Origin: Maratus speciosus
Taxonomy: Eukaryota; Arthropoda; Arachnida; Araneae; Salticidae
Assembly: GCA_963932465.1 (NCBI GenBank)
Contig: OZ010788.1
Coordinates: 670,862,484-670,926,483, forward strand
Reading direction: 5' to 3'
Length of the DNA stretch: 64,000 nucleotides
Positions 56,465 through 64,000 of the stretch are shown one piece after another (the first letter of the stretch is position 1; each line of letters opens with the position of its first letter). Both the position numbers and the translations under genes were made by a program. The notes below the pieces were generated by a model that saw only the letters and a list, made by a program, of their open reading frames with translations, was not told the DNA's origin and ran no database searches.

Positions 56465-56491
56465 AATATCCTTTAATTGTTTTGAGCAGTG
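56465..56491 (-). repeat. Tc1-like terminal inverted repeat, right
   Basis: Mirror of 54960-54986 without mismatch; TA follows at 56492-56493. Lies about 225 bases upstream of the transposase start, so it could also include promoter sequence. Confidence 0.85.
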
Positions 56492-56493
56492 TA

Positions 56494-56790
56494 AATGATG
56501 ATAAAGATACAAGGTTTACTCATTGAACAACTCTAAGTACAATTATAATATATATGTACAATTTTAGGAACGACAGAAGAAATCCTCTCGGGGAGGGAAA
56601 AAGCAACACACGTACATGCTTCACCACCCTACCTTCTTCTCGCCTCTCCTGAACAACTCTACGAGGGAAAAAATATCGCAAGACACGTACATTTCACACC
56701 CTCTCCGAATCGTGTCTCATAACATACTCCGGGTGAAAACTTCAGGGGATGATGGGAAAATCTCTGACAGCAGCTAATGACGTGAAGTTA
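56494..56790. repeat. GC-richer island with an imperfect tandem duplication
   Basis: GGGAGGGAAAAAGCAACACA with CACGTACATGCTTCACCACCC (from about 56590) recurs as CGAGGGAAAAAATATCGCAAG with ACACGTACATTTCACACCC (from about 56663), a spacing near 80 bases. The minus strand is open for about 40 codons in one frame but the composition is not clearly coding. Function unknown. Confidence 0.35.
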
Positions 56791-57663
56791 AGGAATGCCG
56801 TTTATTGCTGCCACCTAGTGTAATGATCTTTAAATATTACTCGTTACAATTTGATGTTTATGAACTTTATAGATTATATTTTTAAATCGTGACCACTGTC
56901 CCCAAAATTAATAAATAAATAAATACTTTAAATTTCACATCTCAGAGATGATGCTGTCTATTCGTAGAAAATAAAAGTTAACATCCCCTCCCCCACCCCC
57001 CACACACACATTAATTCTGCAACAAATGATAGTAGGAAATGAAATGAAATATTACGAGAAGTAAATTTGAATCAGAAAATATGCCACTGATTATTAATTA
57101 CACGATAAATAGCTAATCAACACAGGATATGCTCCAAAAAAATTTCATCAACTGTTATAATTACTGCTTTTAGTATTTCGCAAATAAAAGAATATTTTAT
57201 CAACAAAGGGTTACACATACTATGGTTGAAAAGTATTTAAATTCCACCAAATCTGTTGTTTTTATCGCCTGTGTTCCAAGAGATATATTCCAATGGTCAG
57301 GTAAATGGCTTATATATTATGAATCTGGGACGAGAACTTATGAAAATATTTGAAAAAAATATGTAATACAGTAAGAAAATTCAATAAGAAAATCTGCTTC
57401 ACGTTATTAATAGATAATAAAAAAACTCATAAATACACGACATACATCTAAAAATATTTCTCCAGCAATATGAAAAGATTACTACACTTTTTTTTAATTA
57501 AGGGGACTTGAAGGGTTTGTAATGGATAAAATTAATTAATTTTGTTTTATTAACCATTTGGAAATGGTTGTTGTTTTCGGTCGAGGATGGGGCTAAATGA
57601 TGCTCGGATTTTATTTTTTTTAACGAAATTCAACGATGTTCTTTACTTTTAGAAGAATTTTTA
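56791..57663. other. AT-rich DNA, no recognised gene
   Basis: A C/A-rich run at 56985-57010 is the only compositional feature. Confidence 0.4.
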
Positions 57664-57745
57664 TTTGAATAGGTAATAGAAAGGCATAAAATCGTTAAAA
57701 ATTGTTTGAATAGGTAATCAAAAGGCATAAAATCGTTAAAAATTG
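57664..57745 (+). repeat. Tandem duplication of about 43 bp
   Basis: TTTGAATAGGTAATAGAAAG...AAAATCGTTAAAAATTG is followed directly by a copy differing by about two bases. Lies just upstream of a degraded reading frame. Confidence 0.65.
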
Positions 57746-57758
57746 AAAAAGTTACAAA

Positions 57759-58296
57759 ATGGGTAGGCGCAAATTATCAGATATGAAAAAATCCAAAGCC
57801 AAAGAGCGTGTCCGAAATGAAAATCGTCTTGCAAAGCAAAAATCGAGGTCTTCAACTCATTATGTAGGCCATGAAAATCGAGGTCTTCATCTGATTATGT
57901 AGCCCATGAAAATCGATTACAGAATAAAAGACGAACGCGAAAAAGGAAACAATCTAATTTTTAATCGATTGATAATAAAAGGCCATGTCTCGAGCGGCTC
58001 CAATCCAGAGCCAATCGGTCGATTCTAACCGGGAAAAATTAATCTCAACTGCTTTCGATTTGTAAACTGTTTTTCTTCTCGAAACGGGACTTGGAGAGTT
58101 TATTGATGAAGGTTTGATCTTTGCGTCTGAAGTTTGATCTTTACGATCTGTTGTTGAAGAGGATGCGACGGAATTTGGTGGACGACATTTAGATTTTTCG
58201 GTTAAATATTGTTACGAAGGTGATTTGTTGCTATCTGTGGATGATTCGGTGGAAGTGCTTTCGATTTTTAACCTCTTATCTTCTCGGCTTCTCTAG
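57759..58296 (+). pseudogene. Decayed reading frames of unknown identity
   Basis: From ATG 57759 a frame encodes 47 residues of a very basic peptide beginning MGRRKLSDMKKSKAKERVRN. A 35-base tandem duplication (57841-57875 and 57876-57910) shifts the frame; beyond it the peptide continues in another frame as HENRLQNKRRTRKRKQSNF. From ATG 57985 a second frame runs 103 codons to TAG 58294, broken by stops at 58063 and 58135; its end, after another local duplication, is acidic and hydrophobic (for example YCYEGDLLLSVDDSVEVLS). Composition is far from the AT-rich flanks. I do not recognise the family; a transposon-borne basic protein is one guess. Confidence 0.35.
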
Positions 58297-58638
58297 TCGA
58301 AATGCCCCAAAATTAAAACTAAGTAAATATTAAGTAAAAAAAAAAAAAAAAAAATCCAAATGGTCGTTGTAATCTATTAAATATTTTTTTTTTTTTTTTG
58401 CATTCAAGAATTTATTACTTAGATTTTATGTCTTTTCTATTGGAAAGCTATTAAAACAAGCTTTTGAATGAAAATTAAGTTTCACAATATCACTAGATTC
58501 ATTTGCTTTACAATTTATCCAGACGTTATACAGCTTTAAAATACACAAAAAATAGTGTAAATGTTCAAAAGTTAAAAAAAAACATATTTTTTAGACATAT
58601 GTAATGATCGTACAGATGTATAAAGATTTTAAAATATT

Positions 58639-58741
58639 TTCACCTCTCTCTTTCAGAGGCATCTTCAGTTAATGCTGTTTTTCGTGTCTTCCTAATTACT
58701 GTCTTCGTATTTTTGCTACCCTCTTCCCCGATTCTTAGCAT
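58639..58741 (-). CDS. Possible short first exon or chance frame
   Basis: On the minus strand ATG at 58741-58739 opens a 33-codon frame (MLRIGEEGSKNTKTVIRKTR, then acidic ending DASERER). The stop overlaps a possible splice donor AG|GTGAAA at 58644/58643, so the true product could continue in a further exon. Its charge-rich composition resembles the neighbouring decayed frames. No family is recognised and the frame is short, so this is weak. Confidence 0.2.
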
Positions 58742-59348
58742 GTTACGTCATCTATTGTCAATTTTTTGACAAAATTGACAGTAAAATTTTATTTTTTGCA
58801 TTTTTTGCATACCTCATGTATGTAAGATATTTGTTCTAAAGCGGTTTTGCACGATTCCAATTTCTTACAATCATGTTTCTCGTTGACCATAATGTCGTTC
58901 ATTGAACATGACTTTGAGGTAAAATTTTAAACTTGTTTTCCTCGAAACCATGGTTTTCAAACTGGGTGATCCTTTTTCATGAGATTGATTTCGACCAACT
59001 TCCTTAATTTGTTTTGAAAAAAGAAAGGTAATCGATTTTGCTGGAGTTTAATTTTCGTTGATTTGCGAAAAGTATAATTTTAATTGATTATTTTATTTCG
59101 AGCTCGTAAAAGGTAAAAAAAAAAAAGACGAAAAATTGACATCTTTTGTTCAAATTACCGTCATTTTATCAACTATATAAACGAAACTTTGCCATATGCT
59201 TTGTATTTCATGTTTTTGTATGCAGTAGTTTTCTTAATATTAGCGAAGAAAGACCTCCGGTCACAAAAAACTAATTTACGACGGCGGCGGCGGACGGTGA
59301 CAGCGTTAATTACTTTTTCTTAAAATAGAGAGATAATTATTATTTTTA
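58742..59348. other. AT-rich DNA with small hairpin and CGG run
   Basis: TCAATTTTTTGACAAAATTGA near 58758-58778 is a small hairpin. GACGGCGGCGGCGG at 59279-59293 is a short CGG repeat. No gene is supported. Confidence 0.4.
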
Positions 59349-59786
59349 GGGTTCCGTACTTCAAAAGTAAAATCAGAGCCATTATACGATCACTCCTGTC
59401 ACAGCCATTTTACTCATAAACTATGGAACGTGGAAAGGTCAAATTGGGGGACGTAATAAACACTATTGATTCACATATTTACAGATTATTAAACATTCAC
59501 AAATGTATTTAGCAAAAATTTATAGGGGGAAATTAAGTTGCTTGAAAAAAAAAATATTTTCCTTGTATATCGTGTGGGGGTATAGTGTGAAAGCTTTCGT
59601 AACGCTGAATTCAAAAATACATTTCTTTTAATTTTAGGTACTACATTTTCAAAGATATCTTCGAAAATGTAGCGCAAATATATGCCCCCCCCCTTTATCT
59701 CCGAGTCTACTTAAACTAAAATTATGAAAAAAATAGAGGTAGTAGGCGTTAATGTAAACCTTGCAGGAAAATTATAGCGATTCTCG
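59349..59786. repeat. Inverted partial copy of the GGGTTCCGTAC element
   Basis: Begins GGGTTCCGTAC and matches 53744-54192 in reverse complement for about 440 bases (for example AACTATGGAACGTG, TTCAAAAATACATTTCTTTT). The other end is not found, so it is truncated. The two ends face each other across 5.2 kb that contains the Tc1-like transposon. Confidence 0.6.
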
Positions 59787-60836
59787 TCAGAGGGCAGCTG
59801 GTTTGCTTCATAAGGCAAAAGGTATTATATCTCTGGATCTAATGAAGACAAAAGAATGCAAACGCTAAAAACTCGGTATGTTTTTTAAACCAAGAAGAAA
59901 AATGCATTTTTTATAGAATTTTTAGCCCCGGACCCCCTTAATTATCTCTCTTGTCTTGCAGATAAATGTCAGTTAAAACTGATCTATTGTATATATCTAT
60001 ACATCACAACAATTCATTTATTCAATGTTTTTTTATATAATTAACAAACCTATGATTTAACTAACATTTGATTAGTTAATAACAAATCAGTAAAACGTCA
60101 TCAAAATTATAGATAAGCGTCGAAGTAAAAATCACTTGATATAAAACACATGTGTAACATATGAGGCGGCAAGTGAAGGCGCCACCTGCAGTTTTAGGGT
60201 TAAATCCTACAGTTTTTTTTTCGACAATGTTCGACGATATAATGAAGAAGCATCAAATATCTTTAAAAATGCAGAAAGATATAATAATCTAAATTAAAGA
60301 CGGACTTTTCTATCCGTGATTTAATTTCAGTCAATTTTCATTCTTTCATACCTTTCTTATTCCATTAAAGCCCCAATTAAAACTATCGCGTAAATTTAAT
60401 GTCAAAATTGTCAAAAGTATTTACAGTGTACCATTTCAAACGAAATCTATCAAGCCAAACATAAGCCTACTTTTAATAAATATGGCTGAAACAAAACCAA
60501 CGTATTACACAGCACATCACGTTCTTCTAAGTAAATTGCATATAAACAGGCATGAATATTTCATCAGCTTCTTAAGAGTTTATATCATGTTTATTCAATC
60601 AAGTCTTTTATTTGTGTCAGTAACTTGCATTTTCTTTAATGCAGCAATTTTTATATATCATTTTTAGAAAAATTTCATTGCAGTTCTTAATTTTCCTCAG
60701 AGAGTCAGTTTTATTTAAAACATTTAAAATCAAAGTATTAAATATTCGAATGCGTTGGTTACAGATTTTAGAATTTTCTGTCGGCAGTATGCTCTTGTTT
60801 AATTAGTCAATGATTTTATACTTTTTTGTCCCATTC

Positions 60837-60873
<37 letters not shown>

Positions 60874-60984
60874 ATTCAGACTTGCTTATGTGTCACTTTT
60901 TACTTCTTGACTGCAGTCCATTTATAATTAAAAATTTCATGTTAAATTCAACTATTCGTAAAAAAAGACAGATAGAATAAAATA
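59787..60984. other. AT-rich DNA with an (AT)n run
   Basis: Microsatellite at 60841-60870. No gene or element border recognised. Confidence 0.4.
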
Positions 60985-62203
60985 CACCGAAGAGCCAAAC
61001 ATTATGACAATCCCCACATTTTGAAGTGAGCTCGTCTGGATGGCGTGGAGGGCACGTAATCAGGTGAGAATTATATTTAACTATTTATAGGGAGTCTGAT
61101 GAATTATTTTTGCGTTTACTTCTGCCTTTGAAGGGAAAGGCCGCTGATCTAAGCGACTTTGATAGAGGGCAGAATTCAATGACTCGATGGCTCAGAATGA
61201 GTATCTCCAAAACTGCACGACTCATTGGTTTTTCGCGACATAGCTTTGTTAATACTCATGCAAAGTGGATGAATAGAGCTGAAATCATCAACAGGAGCCA
61301 TGGCGTTGGACGTCTACACATTATCAAGGAAAAAGGACGTCGGAGACTCTCCCACTTAGTAAAGAAAACTCGGCTACAGACACAGGCTCGGATGACAGTC
61401 CAATAGAATACAGGTCCAAGGAGAATTGTTTCTGAGCACACAGTTCAGCTGACACTGTTGGATATGAGGCTACTCAGCAAACGTCCCACTCATGTGCCTC
61501 TGTTGACACAGCGTCATCGCCAACTACTCCTACACTAGGGCCGGGAACATCGTGACTTGACCATGGATCATTGACCTAGAGTTGCCTAGTCTGATGAATA
61601 ACGATTCATTCTTCAACACGTCGATAGCAGTGTCAAGGTACGCCTTCTTTCAGGAGAAAGGTTGCTCCCCGTGATGCAGCAGGTCATACAAAGCCCGGTG
61701 GAGACGTTATTATACTTTGGGAAACGTTGTAATGTGCGTCTCTGGGACCTTTGGTTGTTGTAGAACAAACTATGAAGACCGCTGACTATCTGAGCATCAT
61801 TTTGGAGCATCTACATCCTTTCATGGTATCTGTCTTTCGAACAGGAAATGAAGTCTTCGAGCATGACTATTCTCCATGTCACAGTGCTCGAATCGTGCTG
61901 GAGTGGTTCCAAGAACATAATAGAGAAATCCAGTTAAAGTCCTGACAGTCTAACTTAACGAATCTTAATTCAATAGATCGGATTTGAGATGTCTTGGAAC
62001 GGCAGCTCAGAGCTCAAAAACAACCATGTTGTAATATTTCAGATTTGCGTGAGCGCTGCTTGAACATCTGCTACAATTTGTCTTCGGCCATCTACCAAGG
62101 ACTTGTGTCATCCATGCCAAGGCGGGTTGCAGTCTTTTTTGAGGGTCAAAGGTGGGAAATGCGTTATTAGGTAGGTGGTCATAATGTCTTGGCTCTAAAA
62201 GTG
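60985..62203 (+). mobile_element. Degenerate Tc1-like transposon
   Basis: Left end CACCGAAGAGCCAAACATTA and the complement of the right end (ACTTTTAGAGCCAAGACATTA) are imperfect inverted repeats beside TA (60983-60984, 62204-62205). The GAAGAGCCAAACATTATGAC type of end is a widespread Tc1-like family. The transposase inside is broken (61110-62130). Of a different Tc1 lineage from the intact element at 54960. Confidence 0.75.
61110..62130 (+). pseudogene. Tc1-like transposase pseudogene
   Basis: The first 98 codons (61110-61406) keep the paired-like N-terminus: LSDFDRGQNSMTRWLRMSIS and TARLIGFSRHSFVN. Frameshifts and stops follow. Recognisable pieces are SDE-stop-RF around 61590 (first catalytic aspartate, interrupted by stops), HDYSPCHSARIVLEWFQEHN around 61863 (second aspartate kept, following N changed to Y) and SIDRI around 61970 where NPIEH is expected, so the catalytic glutamate has become aspartate. 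SMPRRV near the end is the usual C-terminal block. Inactive. Confidence 0.8.
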
Positions 62204-63587
62204 TATATAAATGTAACTTTATTATTATTATATAGTATATATCTAATAATATTTACATATATATATATATATTCGTTATATATACATATATATGTACATT
62301 TATCAAGCGTAAACTTTTGTATATGACAGGCATGTACGAATGTCTAACTATATTTTCCGAACGTCAGAAATTTATTATTCAGTTTTGCAAGTTGGGAAGG
62401 AATTTATCAGTTTCTCTATTAAGAATCTCCCAAAGAAAATTTTCAACATGCATCGCATTTTTCAAAAAACATTGACGTCAAATATATTTCGAACCCTTTG
62501 TGAGTTAGGCATTAAGTTTCAACATCTGAATAACGTTTCATAAATTGATAGCTTTGTGAAGTATAAGTATGGACAATTGTACTTATATTCCTTGTACATA
62601 CATTTTTATTTATCTTATGCATTTAAAAATGCCAACATCATTTTACACAGCAGATATTATACTGAAGATCTATTTATTCTTTTAAAGAGAAGTTGATTTA
62701 AATTTTAAGTAGTTATTTTAGCTATATAAAGTCAGCCATATCAGCTTTAATACTCTGCGTATATGCAAAAACTCAGGTTATACGGGAAATCCAGTAATAA
62801 AACCAAGATATGCCTCTGGTATTTTATTAAAGACAAGCGAGCAATGAAATATTGCCGACGTGTGAACCCCGATACAAGACACAAGGACTGCTCTACATCT
62901 TTTAAGCAGTCCGGTCAGAGATAGAATGATGACTGGTAGACAGATTTTATTGTAATTGTATCGAGCCCCAAAATGTTTGAACCTTGAATAATTATAAACT
63001 CTAAAAAATGCCCCTAAAGGAAAATTTTGAATTCTAAATCAGCTCAAGGATTCATTAGCTTATGTAACTGAAATTTTAACGAACAATATGGTATGCCACG
63101 GCTGAGCAATGGGAAACTTATATTACTTATATTTAGAAGAGGCAACGCAAACATTAATCAGTTACTGACACTGAGTTTAATATAAACAGGATAGATTTCA
63201 GAGACCGAAAAGGCATTTAAAATGACTATCAAACTGAGCATTAACAATAAGTGTTTAAATTACTGCTGCAAAGGAGCATATGGTCAAATAATATCTTTTT
63301 ATATATTTTTTAACGAAAAGAAAAGTGTGAATGGCACAGTAATGATTTTAGAAAGAGAAAATTGATTTGTTTTGATTAATTTTATTAACAGCTGCAGTGA
63401 GAACTGCCTGGGAATATCAAAGTGAATATTTTTAAGCGCAAAAGATAATAAGAAATATATATTTTAGAAAAGAAAGGACTTTTGGATTAAATTTGTGATT
63501 GCGAAAGGAGAAATTTAATTTTTAAAATGGGGAATAAATAATGATATGCGTTTAATGATGCCTTTAGAACAGAATAAAATTAGTTAT
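62204..63587. other. AT-rich DNA, no recognised gene
   Basis: Imperfect TA microsatellites at 62252-62300. 62760-62960 is of more mixed composition but gives no frame or repeat partner. Confidence 0.4.
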
Positions 63588-63640
63588 AATACGAACGCAC
63601 CTCATTTGCCACGTTTGGCGTGCAATTTCCAACTTGTTTA
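63588..63640 (-). repeat. Dispersed repeat fragment shared with 43911-43968
   Basis: CGAACGCACCTCATTTGCCA and GCAATTTCCAACTTGTT match the complement of the earlier stretch at about 85%. Confidence 0.5.
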
Positions 63641-63693
63641 ATCTATGCAATGAAAAATATACATTTCCAGCGTTTGACCTCTAAATAACTGAC

Positions 63694-63840
63694 TACCTCT
63701 AAGTTACGGACACTTCGGGTTTACGAAATTTTCCTGATATTCAGAGATAAAAAGATACACACACTATATGTGTTGGGGATTGAAAAAGGTGTTCGATAAA
63801 TAGAGGTGTTCATTATTGGAAGTGTCCGTTGTAGTGGTTT
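63694..63840. mobile_element. Short MITE with ACGGACACTTC arms
   Basis: ACCTCTAAGTTACGGACACTT pairs with AAGTGTCCGTTGTAGTGGT. ACCACTACAACGGACACTTC-type ends are seen in pogo/Tigger-derived MITEs. The borders are eroded and no TA pair is certain. Confidence 0.4.
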
Positions 63841-64000
63841 TATTGTATATATAATCCTATTGCCCAGATGAACTTCAGCTCAAATTTTTTGATATTTACT
63901 GATGATTTTCTGTCATATTTTACATCGCACATAGTATACATGGATATGAATTTTTCATAAATCTGAATGATCATGACATAGCTGCCAACTTCTTGCGCTT

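Larger units (their letters stand above)
54960..56491 (-). mobile_element. Structurally intact Tc1-like transposon
   Basis: Terminal inverted repeats of 27 bases match exactly (CACTGCTCAAAACAATTAAA at each outer end), with looser pairing further in. TA duplications lie at 54958-54959 and 56492-56493. One complete transposase gene on the minus strand fills the interior, leaving about 240-250 bases at each side. Length, ends, TA target and gene are those of a canonical Tc1/mariner-superfamily element. Uninterrupted gene and perfect end repeats suggest recent activity. Confidence 0.9.

Overview
The window looks like AT-rich, non-coding nuclear DNA from an invertebrate animal, most likely an arthropod and possibly an arachnid. 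The organism assignment is inference: it rests on the mix of Tc1/mariner, pogo/Tigger, hAT-like, TTAA-type, Helitron and tRNA-derived SINE sequences. No marker gene fixes the taxon. I see no bacterial gene structure and recognise no complete host gene. Nearly all interpretable structure is mobile DNA, much of it foldback (inverted-repeat) miniature elements nested inside one another.

Region by region. 0-10 kb: mostly featureless AT-rich sequence with a few miniature elements. At 973-1062 there is one short GC-richer reading frame that looks like a terminal host exon followed by a poly(A) signal. 10-24 kb: a dense field of foldbacks bounded by TTAA (piggyBac-like target), several nested. It also holds a hAT-like end with a 68-bp tandem array, a SINE with clear A and B boxes, an element carrying a tRNA-like domain between inverted repeats, and a pogo/Tigger remnant that keeps a C-terminal transposase exon. 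24-37 kb: a second Tigger-type element, a roughly 300-bp tandem repeat broken by nested MITEs, and a duplicated segment whose second copy was split by a TA-flanked MITE and a minus-strand Helitron. It ends with a palindromic pair of tRNA-bearing elements. 37-50 kb: a 1.15-kb palindromic element, a GTCAC/GTGAC-rich foldback with mariner-like ends, fragments of a psq-type transposase and of a mariner transposase. 50-64 kb: a 2.1-kb Helitron with nested MITEs, elements ending in GGGTTCCGTAC, a structurally intact Tc1-like transposon with a complete 346-aa DD34E transposase, decayed reading frames of unknown identity, and a dead second Tc1-like copy.

The only full-length, apparently functional gene is the Tc1-like transposase at 55199-56239 (minus strand). 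It sits between matching terminal repeats and TA duplications and could act on its own ends. The miniature elements encode nothing and would need transposases from elsewhere. The most unusual pattern is a set of foldbacks that share an inner core but carry different outer ends (hAT-type with 8-bp duplications, or TTAA-type).
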